A stretch of DNA of 14,523 bases from Methanobacteriota archaeon (lineage in GTDB: Archaea > Halobacteriota > Methanocellia > Methanocellales > Methanocellaceae). Below are positions 1 through 7,209 of the stretch, one piece after another. A program made the position numbers and the translations under genes. Under the pieces are notes generated by a model that saw only the letters and a list, made by a program, of their open reading frames with translations, was not told the DNA's origin and made no database searches. The stretch lies in assembly GCA_023436075.1 (NCBI GenBank), contig JAEZKS010000209.1, positions 1 through 14,523 of the forward strand. Direction: 5' to 3'. Numbering within the stretch: the first letter of the stretch is position 1; each line of letters starts with the position of its first letter.

Positions 1-1197
1 GCCCTGGGCCAGTACGCCCGGCCCGATGGCCGCGCCGGCTCCCACGACGGTTCCCACGTTGATCAGGCTGCCGATGCCCGTGTGCACGTCGTCGCCCATG
101 ATGCAGCCGAGCTTCCGGCGCCCGCTGTCAACGCGCTTGCCATTGAGTGTAGTTGGAATACTTTTTTCGTCCAGACGGAGGTTGGCGATCTTGGTGCCGG
201 CGCCGAAATTACAGCGCTCACCGATGACGCTGTCGCCGACGTAGCTGAGGTGGCCGATCTTAGTCCCATTCATAATAACGGAGTTCTTGATCTCCACGGC
301 GTTTCCTATGTGGACATTGTTGCCGATGCTCGTATGTGCCCGGATGAAGCAGTTTGGGCCGATGTCGCAGTTCTCGCCGATGATCACGGGGCCGACGATG
401 TAGGCGCCGTTGCGGACGATGGTGCCCTTGCCGACGGAGATCGGGCCTTTCAGGGTCGCGTTTGGCTCGACTTCTCCCTCTATGGCCGGCTTCATGGCTT
501 TCAGCATCAGCTCGCTGGCCGTCAATAAGTCCCACGGCCTGCCGATGTCGAGCCAGTCCTCGCCCATGACCTCGTAGCCTACCGATTTGCCCGAGTCGAT
601 TAAATGTTGTAGCGAGTCCGTCACCTCGATCTCGCCCCGGGGCGAGAGCGGAGTCTGCGCGATGGCCTCGAAGATCGATGGGCTGAACAGGTACACGCCG
701 GCGTTAGCCATGTTGGTCGGCGGCTGCGGGGACTTCTCCACGATCCTCGTCACCAGCGCACCGTTTGTCTCGATAACGCCGAACGCCGAGGGGTTGGCGA
801 CCTGCTTGACGCTGATTACCGCCTCCTCTTTGCGGGAGGCCAGCTTTTTCAGGTGCGCCGCGCTGACAGTGACATCGCCGTTAAGAGCCGCAAAGCGGTC
901 CTCGAAATGCCCTGCGGCCATGCCGAAGGCGTCGCCCGTCCCACGCTGCCGCTCCTGGGTCACGTACTCGATGTTCAGGCCCCACTTCGAGCCGTCGCCG
1001 AAATAGCCGATGATCGATTCCTTGCGATAGCCCACGACGAGCAGGATGTCGGTGATTCCTGCATCCTTAGCCGCTAAAAGAGTGTACTCCAGCATTGGCC
1101 TGTTGGCAATGGGCAACATGACCTTGGGCTTGTTCTCCGTGAGGGGGCGCATCCGGGTGCCCTCCCCGGCTGCCAGAATTACGGCTGAAGTGCGCAT
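1..1197 (-). CDS. glmU: Bifunctional sugar-1-phosphate nucleotidylyltransferase/acetyltransferase (archaeal GlmU-like, paralog B), 3' end off window
   Basis: Translating down from the ATG at 1197 gives 399 residues with no stop before the window edge. The archaeal family is about 400 residues, so only a few codons are missing. The N-terminal nucleotidyltransferase domain (about 1-235) has LAAGEGTRMRP (9-18), PKVM (24-27), RGTGDA (85-90), NGD (106-108), EKS (154-156), NAG (165-167) and VTD (192-194). A left-handed beta-helix of hexapeptide repeats follows (about 244-399). GHLSYVGDSVIG (315-326) matches the segment holding the catalytic His of bacterial GlmU, with His316 and Tyr319, followed by GAGT and Asn339. 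This supports acetyl transfer to glucosamine-1-phosphate and then uridylyl transfer to give UDP-GlcNAc in the cytoplasm. The start overlaps the glmM stop by 19 bp, so translational coupling is likely. A sugar other than GlcN-1-P cannot be excluded. Confidence 0.9.
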   Translation of the reverse strand, partial: MRTSAVILAAGEGTRMRPLTENKPKVMLPIANRPMLEYTLLAAKDAGITDILLVVGYRKESIIGYFGDGSKWGLNIEYVTQERQRGTGDAFGMAAGHFEDRFAALNGDVTVSAAHLKKLASRKEEAVISVKQVANPSAFGVIETNGALVTRIVEKSPQPPTNMANAGVYLFSPSIFEAIAQTPLSPRGEIEVTDSLQHLIDSGKSVGYEVMGEDWLDIGRPWDLLTASELMLKAMKPAIEGEVEPNATLKGPISVGKGTIVRNGAYIVGPVIIGENCDIGPNCFIRAHTSIGNNVHIGNAVEIKNSVIMNGTKIGHLSYVGDSVIGERCNFGAGTKIANLRLDEKSIPTTLNGKRVDSGRRKLGCIMGDDVHTGIGSLINVGTVVGAGAAIGPGVLAQG

Positions 1198-2507
1198 GAC
1201 TCAATACACCGCTTGACAATAGACTCGGCCCTGGCATATAGCCTTTCCGCGGCGGCTGCATCGATCGCCTCCGCCGTGATCCTGATCTTGGGCTCGGTGC
1301 CCGAAGGCCTGATCAGTACCCACCCGTCGTCGTACTGCACTCGCAGGCCATCCAGCGTGTTCAGCGACGTGAATTTTTCGCCTTCGATCGACGCCTTCAC
1401 GCCGCCCATAATGTCGGCCTTGAGAGCCTCGCTGGCGAACTTCAACCCCCCTCGCCGCAGCGGATAGCGGGGCAGCCCGGAAATGGCCTTCGAGAGCGGC
1501 CCGTGCATCGAGACCAGCTCGACCAGCTTGGCGGCCGCGTAAATTCCGTCCGGGCAGTAGGAAATGCGCGGGAATATCCAGGTGCCGCTGGTCTCGCCGC
1601 CGAAGTCGGCGTCGGCCTTTCGCACCTCTTCGGACACGAAGGCATCGCCGATGCGAGTCCGATAGACTTTGACGTCGTTGCCACAACGGTCGACGGCCAT
1701 GGACGCATCGACCGGGCAGGCGACTGAGTTCTTGACCTCGTATCGACAGAAGTAGGCGAGCAGCTCGTCGCCGGTGACTAGCCGGCCGGTCTCATCGACG
1801 GCCATCATCCGGTCGGCGTCCCCGTCGTGGGCGATGCCGAGGTCGGCACCTGTCGCGCGTACCGTCTCCTTCAGCTGCGACAGGTTCTCGTCAATCGGCT
1901 CAGGGTCTCTGGCCGGGAAAAAGCCGTCCGGCTGGCTGTTCAGCGCGATGACGTGACAGCCCATCTCCCGCAACACGTACGGAGTGATCGTCGCCGCCGA
2001 GCCGCAGCCGCAGTCCACCACGACTTTCAGGCTGACCGGTTTCACGTTCTTCGTGATGACAGAGATGTGATCGGAGATGGCATCGTGCGCCGTCGTTTCC
2101 TGGCCGATGGACTCCCAGCTCACGCCTTTGATGTCGCCGTAGATAAGCTGCTCCAGCTCGTCCTGCTGCTGCAAAGAGAAAGCCATCCCGTCCGGGTTCC
2201 AGAACTTCATGCCGTTATACTCGGGAGGGTTGTGAGAAGCCGTGACCATGACGCCGCAGTCGAACTTGCGCGCCGCATAGGCGAGCGTCGGCGTGGAGAT
2301 GAGGCCGATCCTGGTGACACGGGCGCCTGACGACAGGAGACCGGCGACCAGTGCGTCCTCGATCATCGGGCTGGAAGTCCTCGGGTCGTGGCCGATTACC
2401 ACGTTCTTATGCATCAGCCCTAATGCGCGGCCGGCTTTCAGCGCCAGGTCGGGCGTCATTTTTTCATTGACGACGCCCCTGATCCCGGAAGAGCCGAAGA
2501 GTCCCAT
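1179..2507 (-). CDS. glmM: Phosphoglucosamine mutase (GlmM / alpha-D-phosphohexomutase family)
   Basis: This 442-residue protein has the full phosphohexomutase layout. The phosphoserine loop TASHNP is at 89-94 (Ser91), the metal-binding DGDADR at 228-233, the sugar-binding GGETSG at 303-308 and the phosphate-binding RPSGTEPKIRI at 400-410. It would interconvert glucosamine-6-phosphate and glucosamine-1-phosphate. Sequence alone does not exclude phosphomannomutase or phosphoglucomutase activity, since archaeal members can be broad. Its place between glmS and a GlmU-like gene argues for the amino-sugar role. The ATG lies 5 bp after the glmS stop. A GGAG ribosome-binding sequence for it lies across the last glmS codons, 8 nt from the ATG, so the two are probably translated from one message. 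The 3' end overlaps the next gene by 19 bp. Confidence 0.93.
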   Translation of the reverse strand: MGLFGSSGIRGVVNEKMTPDLALKAGRALGLMHKNVVIGHDPRTSSPMIEDALVAGLLSSGARVTRIGLISTPTLAYAARKFDCGVMVTASHNPPEYNGMKFWNPDGMAFSLQQQDELEQLIYGDIKGVSWESIGQETTAHDAISDHISVITKNVKPVSLKVVVDCGCGSAATITPYVLREMGCHVIALNSQPDGFFPARDPEPIDENLSQLKETVRATGADLGIAHDGDADRMMAVDETGRLVTGDELLAYFCRYEVKNSVACPVDASMAVDRCGNDVKVYRTRIGDAFVSEEVRKADADFGGETSGTWIFPRISYCPDGIYAAAKLVELVSMHGPLSKAISGLPRYPLRRGGLKFASEALKADIMGGVKASIEGEKFTSLNTLDGLRVQYDDGWVLIRPSGTEPKIRITAEAIDAAAAERLYARAESIVKRCIESCALQP

Positions 2508-2512
2508 CGTTT

Positions 2513-4339
2513 TTACTCCACGGTCACTGACTTGGCAAGGTTGCGTGGCTTGTCGACCGGACAGCCGCTGAACACGGCCACGTGATATGCGAACAATTGC
2601 AGCACGATGGACGAGAGGATGGGCGAGACGAATTCGCTGGCGTCAGGCACGCGAATGACTACGTCGGCAAGCTGTGAGATCGACTCGTCGCTCTCGCTGG
2701 CGACAGCGATCACCGAGGCGTCCCTGGCCTTGACCTCCTTGATATTGCTGGTCATCTTCTCGTAGGTCGGACACTTCGTCGCTATGGCGATCACGGGGAC
2801 GCCGGTCTGCAGCAATGCCAGCGGGCCGTGTTTCAGCTCGCCGGCTGCAAAGCCCTCCGAGAATATGTACGATATCTCCTTCAGTTTCAATGCCCCTTCC
2901 AGTGCTATGGGATAATTGAGGTGCCGTCCTACGAAGATGAACAGATTGGCCTTTGCGAACAGCCTGGCGACGTCGGCCACGGCGCTGTCCTGGTCCAGGA
3001 CCGCCTGCGCGTACCGGGGCAGCGACTTCAGCTCGGATAAGAGCGATCTCGCCTTCTCCGCAGAGATCACCCCGCGGCGGCGTCCGAGGAAGATGGCAAG
3101 CATGTACATGACGGTGACCTGGGACGTGAATGTCTTCGTCGCCGCCACTCCGATCTCGGGGCCGGAGCGCATGTAGATCGTGTTGCCGGCGTCCCGGGCT
3201 ATGGTGCTGCCCACCGTATTGGTGATCGCGATCACGTGAGCGCCCTTCTTGACCGCATCCCGGACCGAAGCCGCGGTGTCGGCTGTCTCGCCCGACTGAG
3301 ACAGGGCGACTATGAGCGTGCCGTGGCCCACACGGTTCGATGAATAGCGGAACTCCGAGCCGATCTCGACAGTGACCGGGATGTCGGTGAGCATCTCCAG
3401 CGCATATTTGCCAGTCAGGCCCGCATGGTAGGACGTGCCGCAGGCGACGATGATGATCCGCCGGATGCCGTTGATGTCGTCCTGCGACAGGCCGATTTCG
3501 CCCAGTTCCACCTCGCCGGCCATCTCGTTCAGCCGTCCGGAGATCGCGTCCTTCAGGGACTTGGGCTGCTCATGGATTTCCTTGAGCATGTAGTGATCGT
3601 ATCCCGCCTTCTCCGCCGCTTCGAGGTCCCATTCGATCACGCGGACAGGCCGCTCGACAGCCCGTCCCTCGAAGTCGAAGAACCGAACGCCTTCTTTCGA
3701 GAGCACGGCAATGTCCCCGTCTTCCATGAAGACGGCATTCTTCGTATAATTGAGGAATGCGGTGACGTCTGAGGCGAGGAAGTACTGGCCGTCGCCCAGG
3801 CCGATGACCAGCGGGCTGTCTTTGCGGGCTGCATATATGCGGTCAGGATCGGCCTTGTCAATGAGCGCGAATGCGAAGGAGCCGCGGAGATGTTTTACCG
3901 AGTTCAGCACGGCACGGAAAGTGTCGTCCACGTAGTTCTCTTCGACCAGGTGGCTGATCACTTCAGTGTCGGTCTCCGAGGCAAAGACGTGGCCATGGGC
4001 TTCCAGCTCTTTTTTAAGCTCCTGATAATTTTCGATGATGCCGTTGTGGACGACGGCAATGCGGCCCGTACAGTCCTGATGCGGGTGAGCGTTAACCTTA
4101 GACGGCTTTCCATGAGTGGCCCAGCGCGTGTGGCCGATGCCCACGGATGCGTACAGCGTCGAAGGGACCTGCTCCTTCAGCTTCTTGATCCTCTCAGCCG
4201 ACTTGATGACTTCGAGACCGCCATCGCAGACCAGCGCGATGCCAGCGGAATCGTATCCTCTGTACTCGAGTCTCCCGAGCGAGTCAAGCAGGACCTCCGC
4301 TGTTTTTCCGGCACCGATATAGCCGACAATTCCACACAT
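2513..4339 (-). CDS. glmS: Glutamine--fructose-6-phosphate aminotransferase (isomerizing), GlmS
   Basis: At 608 residues this is full length for the family. The protein starts MCGIVGYIG, so Cys2 becomes the N-terminal nucleophile of the class II glutaminase domain once Met is removed. Other glutaminase motifs are EYRGYDSAG (25-33), HTRWATHG (70-77) and HNG (98-100). Two SIS sugar-isomerase domains follow, with CGTS (300-303), the phosphate-binding SQSGETADT (348-356), EGALKLKEISY (481-491) and ELKHGP (501-506). The C-terminal tail DKPRNLAKSVTVE (596-608) is the usual one that closes over the sugar site. The enzyme makes glucosamine-6-phosphate from fructose-6-phosphate and glutamine, the committed step of UDP-GlcNAc synthesis. 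It is second in the cluster, 21 bp after paralog A. No riboswitch or ribozyme fold can fit in that gap, so the bacterial glmS-ribozyme control is absent. Confidence 0.97.
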   Translation of the reverse strand: MCGIVGYIGAGKTAEVLLDSLGRLEYRGYDSAGIALVCDGGLEVIKSAERIKKLKEQVPSTLYASVGIGHTRWATHGKPSKVNAHPHQDCTGRIAVVHNGIIENYQELKKELEAHGHVFASETDTEVISHLVEENYVDDTFRAVLNSVKHLRGSFAFALIDKADPDRIYAARKDSPLVIGLGDGQYFLASDVTAFLNYTKNAVFMEDGDIAVLSKEGVRFFDFEGRAVERPVRVIEWDLEAAEKAGYDHYMLKEIHEQPKSLKDAISGRLNEMAGEVELGEIGLSQDDINGIRRIIIVACGTSYHAGLTGKYALEMLTDIPVTVEIGSEFRYSSNRVGHGTLIVALSQSGETADTAASVRDAVKKGAHVIAITNTVGSTIARDAGNTIYMRSGPEIGVAATKTFTSQVTVMYMLAIFLGRRRGVISAEKARSLLSELKSLPRYAQAVLDQDSAVADVARLFAKANLFIFVGRHLNYPIALEGALKLKEISYIFSEGFAAGELKHGPLALLQTGVPVIAIATKCPTYEKMTSNIKEVKARDASVIAVASESDESISQLADVVIRVPDASEFVSPILSSIVLQLFAYHVAVFSGCPVDKPRNLAKSVTVE

Positions 4340-4350
4340 TCCGGATCAAT

Positions 4351-4358
4351 TCCTCCTT
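4351..4358 (-). promoter_or_regulatory. Strong Shine-Dalgarno site of glmS
   Basis: Read on the minus strand, AAGGAGGA lies 11 nt before the glmS ATG in the 21-bp gap after paralog A. It is the strongest ribosome-binding site in the cluster and supports the chosen glmS start. It also suggests that GlmS output is set independently of its upstream neighbour. Confidence 0.75.
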
Positions 4359-4360
4359 TG

Positions 4361-5563
4361 TTACAGAACTCTGGTATTGTCACCCACATTGGCCCAGACG
4401 ATAGTCCCGGACCCTATCTTACACCTGATACCTATGATCCTGCCCGGTTTCACGAGTACCCTGCCCGCGATCTCGGTATTGTCGCCGACAATCGCGCCGA
4501 TGTTGGCGCGCATCAGCATGTTTTCCACCTCTACTTTCGTATTGTCCGATTCAGTGATGAAGGCGGGCCCGGTGGAAGCGCCCTCTCCTATGATCGTGTT
4601 CGTGATGTGGCTGAAGGACGAAACTCGCGTGTTGCTCATCAGGATGCTGTTCGAGATACGCGAGAACGGCTCGATGGTCGTGTTGCTGCCGATGCTGGTG
4701 CTGGGCAGGATCACCGTATCAGGGCCGATGTCACAGTTGTCGCCGATGCTCACGGGGCCGACGATGTAGCAGCCCGATCGTATGACAGTGTTCTCGCCGA
4801 TGCTCACCGCACCGATGATGCGGGCGCCATCCTCGATCGTCCCGTGGCTCTCCGCCCTCTGGCGGGCGAGAGTGGCTGCGTTCAGCTCGATCAGGTCCCA
4901 TAGATACACTGCGTCCATCCAGATGGCATCGGTGTGGACTGCCCTGACGGGGATGCCGTTGTCGATCATCTTTTTGATCGCGTCGGTAATCTCGTAGTCG
5001 CCCCGCTCCGAGATGTCCATGAACTCGAGGAACTCGAATATCTTCGGGGCAAAACAGTACAAGCCGGCGTTGACTGTGTTGCCGGCGTCCTTGTGTGTAG
5101 GCTTCTCCTGGATGCTCTTGACCAGGTGGTTCTGGGTCTGCACTACGCCGTACTTCTGTGCCTTGTCGACGGTGACCGTCAGCATGGTGGCATCGCCGCT
5201 CTGATGGCGCATGACTTCCCTGATGGCCGACGCATCGATCACCGTGTCGCCGTTGATCACCAGGAAGTGGTCCTTGATGAGATGCGACGCCTGACGGAGG
5301 GCGTGGGCGGTGCCGAGCTGCTGGTACTGCTCGACATAGGTAATGTTGACACCCCACTTGTGGCCGTCAGAGAAGTAATCCATGATCTTCTCGCGCTTGT
5401 AGCCCACCACCAGAATGATGTCTATGATGCCGCTCTCCTGGAGCGCGTTAATCACGTACTCGAGAATAGGTCTGTTGCCGACAGGGATCATGACCTTCGG
5501 CCGGGTCGCCGTGAACGGCTTGAGCCTGCTGCCCTCGCCGGCGGCCAGAACAATCGCTTTCAT
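4361..5563 (-). CDS. Sugar-1-phosphate nucleotidylyltransferase with beta-helix domain (GlmU-like paralog A)
   Basis: This 400-residue protein is the first gene of the cluster and a paralog of the last one. The nucleotidyltransferase domain (about 1-230) has LAAGEGSRLKPFT (6-18), PKVM (22-25), QLGTAHA (82-88), NGD (104-106), EKP (153-155), NAG (165-167) and ITD (192-194). This is the classic signature of glucose-1-P uridylyl/thymidylyltransferases and GlmU. Hexapeptide repeats of a left-handed beta-helix run from about 240 to 398. The acetyltransferase segment is altered: where paralog B has GHLSYVGDSVIG and GAGT, this protein has SHITNTIIGEG (318-328) and TGPAF (331-335). The His is kept, but the Tyr and the Asn-bearing loop are not. 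It may be a uridylyl- or thymidylyltransferase whose beta-helix is structural or acts on another substrate. The ribosome-binding site is weak (GGAAG). Confidence 0.88.
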   Translation of the reverse strand: MKAIVLAAGEGSRLKPFTATRPKVMIPVGNRPILEYVINALQESGIIDIILVVGYKREKIMDYFSDGHKWGVNITYVEQYQQLGTAHALRQASHLIKDHFLVINGDTVIDASAIREVMRHQSGDATMLTVTVDKAQKYGVVQTQNHLVKSIQEKPTHKDAGNTVNAGLYCFAPKIFEFLEFMDISERGDYEITDAIKKMIDNGIPVRAVHTDAIWMDAVYLWDLIELNAATLARQRAESHGTIEDGARIIGAVSIGENTVIRSGCYIVGPVSIGDNCDIGPDTVILPSTSIGSNTTIEPFSRISNSILMSNTRVSSFSHITNTIIGEGASTGPAFITESDNTKVEVENMLMRANIGAIVGDNTEIAGRVLVKPGRIIGIRCKIGSGTIVWANVGDNTRVL

Positions 5564-5598
5564 AGCAGATATACTTCCATACAGATGAAATAGCTTAA

Positions 5599-5630
5599 GG
5601 TTTAAATGGTTTTTCTACTGAGTTTATAAG
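5599..5630 (-). promoter_or_regulatory. Promoter region of the UDP-GlcNAc cluster
   Basis: Two TATA-like boxes lie upstream of paralog A on the minus strand. ATTTAAACC (about 5599-5607) is preceded by an A-rich GAAAAACC that could be a BRE. CTTATAAAC lies further upstream (about 5622-5630). The nearer box predicts a start near 5577 and a leader of roughly 14 nt. The further one predicts a start near 5598. Sequence alone cannot tell which is used. Confidence 0.5.
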
Positions 5631-5750
5631 ACGTGAGTATTTGAACTTTATCATTACGCTTGTTGCAGAATGGAAAATATTTCAGCGGATAACCCGGATT
5701 CTGCCATTGCCGCAGTTATATCCGGTTATAATTATATCAATTTCTGTGGG

Positions 5751-5766
5751 CGAAACAGTTATATGC
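5751..5766 (+). promoter_or_regulatory. BRE/TATA promoter of rpl40e
   Basis: CGAAACAG followed by TTATATGC is a close match to the archaeal BRE plus TATA arrangement. A start about 25 bp downstream (near 5788) would give a leader of roughly 25 nt carrying the GAGGT ribosome-binding site at 5801-5805, 7 nt before the ATG. Confidence 0.7.
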
Positions 5767-5812
5767 TTCGAGAACTTTTAGATGTCGTCTTAAAATATCA
5801 GAGGTACATATC

Positions 5813-5959
5813 ATGGCGAGATTTCCAGAGGCAGAAGCCCGGACCCTTAACATCCAGATCTGCAGGAAGTGCAACGCGAGGAATGCGTTGAAAGCGACCC
5901 GCTGCAGAAAGTGCGGTTACGAGGCACTGCGGCCCAAGAAGAAAGAGTTGAAGAAATAA
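5813..5959 (+). CDS. rpl40e: Large-subunit ribosomal protein L40e (eL40)
   Basis: This is a 48-residue zinc-ribbon protein. It starts [10 protein letters not shown], a hallmark of archaeal L40e, and has a four-cysteine site C17-X2-C20-X10-C31-X2-C34 with the typical TRCRKCGY segment. The C-terminus is lysine-rich and would contact rRNA. In eukaryotes the same protein is made as a ubiquitin fusion, while archaea encode it alone as here. The start is set by the family N-terminus and by GAGGT 7 nt upstream. It has its own promoter and a strong terminator directly after it, so it is probably transcribed alone. Confidence 0.96.
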   Translation: MARFPEAEARTLNIQICRKCNARNALKATRCRKCGYEALRPKKKELKK

Positions 5960-5964
5960 CCTGT

Positions 5965-6024
5965 CACAATGACCACGGTAGATGCCATGTATATCATGGC
6001 ATTGTGGTCATAAAGATCTTTTTT
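5965..6024 (+). terminator. Terminator of rpl40e: two-tier hairpin plus T-run
   Basis: Starting 9 bp after the L40e stop codon, ATGACCAC (5969-5976) pairs with GTGGTCAT (6004-6011), and inside it ATGCCATG (5982-5989) pairs with CATGGCAT (5995-6002) around a TATAT loop. The two 8-bp stems are perfect and are separated by a small asymmetric bulge. A run of six T follows at 6019-6024. The rho-independent-like form is clear. The hairpin could also slow transcription arriving from the convergent gene on the minus strand. Confidence 0.8.
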
Positions 6025-6113
6025 ATCCCCGTTTTCTAACTTATAATAAAGGCAGTAGCCGGAATATGAACACGGGACTACATGCTGCACGTTGTAGCCG
6101 TCGTTTCCTTGTG

Positions 6114-6305
6114 TCACGACCCGACGATGATATCGTCGTCGGCGCCCTTCTCGTTCAGTATCTTCTTGAGAGCGTGCTTGTCATGCTTCTGCTCAATCGC
6201 GAAACGGACCAGGCATGCATAAGCGTCTTTGACCGAGAGGTCATGATCCACAGCAAATTTCTTGACTTCCTTGTGCAGACCTTCGGACATTTCAACCTTT
6301 GGCAT
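6114..6305 (-). CDS. Small ribbon-helix-helix-like DNA-binding protein (putative autorepressor)
   Basis: This 63-residue protein is not a named family that I recognise. Its layout fits the ribbon-helix-helix (Arc/MetJ/CopG) fold: a short N-terminal strand PKVEMS (2-7), a first helix EGLHKEVKKFAVDHD (8-22), the turn LS (23-24) and a second helix VKDAYACLVRFAIEQK (25-40). A charged tail follows (41-63). Leu10, Val14, Ala18, Ala28 and Val33/Phe35 fall where core residues of such folds usually sit. Such proteins dimerise and place the strand in the DNA major groove. The promoter lies inside a perfect inverted repeat, as expected for autoregulation. No Shine-Dalgarno site is visible, and the predicted start lies only a few nt before the ATG, so translation may be leaderless. 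No partner toxin gene is adjacent. Confidence 0.7.
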   Translation of the reverse strand: MPKVEMSEGLHKEVKKFAVDHDLSVKDAYACLVRFAIEQKHDKHALKKILNEKGADDDIIVGS

Positions 6306-6313
6306 AGCGGAAA

Positions 6314-6358
6314 CGTAGTATATCGATAGAAGAGATATATATGTTGTTGTATACTACG
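6314..6358 (-). promoter_or_regulatory. Promoter and inverted-repeat operator of the ribbon-helix-helix gene
   Basis: CGTAGTATA at 6314-6322 and TATACTACG at 6350-6358 are perfect 9-bp inverted copies separated by 27 bp. The TATA-like sequence CATATATATC (6333-6342 on the minus strand) lies between them, and the predicted start falls near 6310. Arm centres are 36 bp apart. A protein bound to both arms would block TATA-binding protein and polymerase. The identity of that protein as the product of the gene is an inference. Confidence 0.65.
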
Positions 6359-6442
6359 GCATCGCTGTTAGTCAGAAGTACGCTCTGAAAGTAATGATTG
6401 AGCCGGCGCCGCTCACGGGTGCGTTACTCTATGCAATGGCAG

Positions 6443-6481
6443 GATGCGGCCCGGAAAGACGGGACATTTAAAGGCCGCATC
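6443..6481. repeat. Perfect 9-bp inverted repeat downstream of the sulfite-reductase-like gene
   Basis: GATGCGGCC (6443-6451) and GGCCGCATC (6473-6481) are exact inverted copies around a 21-nt loop, 36 bp beyond the stop codon of the sulfite-reductase-like gene. The stem is G/C-rich, but no T-run follows on either strand. It could be an mRNA 3' hairpin or a weak terminator. Confidence 0.5.
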
Positions 6482-6516
6482 TGACGGAAAGATCGATGGC
6501 TCCTGCCGGAACGCGA

Positions 6517-7176
6517 TCAGAGTACTGCTTTCAAGAAGGTATCGAAGCCGACCCGCTCGATGGTAGCGCCAAGACGCTCCGGGGCCTTGCCGTTCTCCCG
6601 GTAGAACGAGATGACCTTTTTCGAGAGCACCATGGCCTGGTCCGCCGACAGCCCCTCCGCAATGACCCTGCCGATCTTCGCGGTACCGCCGCCTTTGCCG
6701 CCGGCCACCACAGTGAAGCCATTATCAGTCCCGAAGAAACCGAGGTCTTTCAGCCATGGGTCGCTGCAGCCGTTGGGACATCCCGCGACGGACATCTTGA
6801 ACTTGGCCGGCGCCGGCTTGCCGTAGTACTCTTTATCGAGGGCAAAGCCAAGGCCGGGGCTGTCCTGTTTGGCACGCTTGCACGCCCTCGTCCCGGGACA
6901 CATCTGGATGCTCCGGATCGTCAGGCCGATTGCCTTTGATCGGTCGTCGAACTCCCCCCAGGCATTGTCCAGGTCTGCTTCCTTTATTCCGATGATGGCC
7001 ATGCGCTGGGCTCCGGTGAGCTTCACGTATTTCGCGCCATACTTTTCCGCCACGTCGGCGATCTTTCTCAACATCGCTGGCTCGACGAATCCGCCGGCGA
7101 TGTGAGGCGATATCGAAAAAGTCTCCATGTCCCGCTGGATGATCGCTCCCTTTTCAGGTATGTTTGCCTTTGCCAT
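6517..7176 (-). CDS. Small siroheme/4Fe-4S sulfite-reductase-like protein (methanogen Dsr-like group)
   Basis: This 219-residue protein is about half the size of classical sulfite or nitrite reductase subunits. It matches the small stand-alone Dsr-like proteins common in methanogens. A ferredoxin-like half comes first (about 15-85), with HIAGGF (25-30) and KLTGAQRMAIIG (52-63). The cluster-binding cysteines follow: C93-X5-C99 (MCPGTRACK) and C133-X3-C137 (AGCPNGCSDP). This is the standard siroheme-coupled 4Fe-4S pattern. There is no added ferredoxin domain and no F420H2-oxidising domain as in Fsr, so electrons must come from a separate partner. Assimilatory sulfite reduction is possible, but these small proteins have mostly not been assigned a physiological substrate. 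The ATG has AGGAG 7 nt upstream, and a 24-bp palindrome borders that site. Confidence 0.85.
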   Translation of the reverse strand: MAKANIPEKGAIIQRDMETFSISPHIAGGFVEPAMLRKIADVAEKYGAKYVKLTGAQRMAIIGIKEADLDNAWGEFDDRSKAIGLTIRSIQMCPGTRACKRAKQDSPGLGFALDKEYYGKPAPAKFKMSVAGCPNGCSDPWLKDLGFFGTDNGFTVVAGGKGGGTAKIGRVIAEGLSADQAMVLSKKVISFYRENGKAPERLGATIERVGFDTFLKAVL

Positions 7177-7185
7177 TTCTATACT

Positions 7186-7209
7186 CCTGTTTAATTTAAA
7201 TTAAACAGG
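7186..7209. promoter_or_regulatory. Perfect 24-bp palindrome upstream of the sulfite-reductase-like gene (putative operator)
   Basis: The half-site CCTGTTTAATTT is followed at once by its exact reverse complement, with no spacer. On the minus strand the palindrome begins about 10 bp past the TATA-like box and its last bases (AGG) form part of the AGGAG ribosome-binding site. The predicted start of transcription falls inside it. A bound dimer would block transcription. If it is transcribed, a hairpin could hide the ribosome-binding site. Confidence 0.7.

Noticed and set aside
3890..4903. Plus-strand open frame of 337 codons
   Set aside because: It is antisense to glmS and paralog A, both with full motif sets; the composition is typical of a mirror frame.
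5670..5891. Plus-strand open frame of 73 codons overlapping rpl40e
   Set aside because: It covers the rpl40e promoter and runs out of frame through L40e, which is a certain gene.
5917..6117. Minus-strand open frame of 66 codons after the ribbon-helix-helix gene
   Set aside because: It runs across the rpl40e terminator hairpin and the L40e coding end, and has no recognisable domain.
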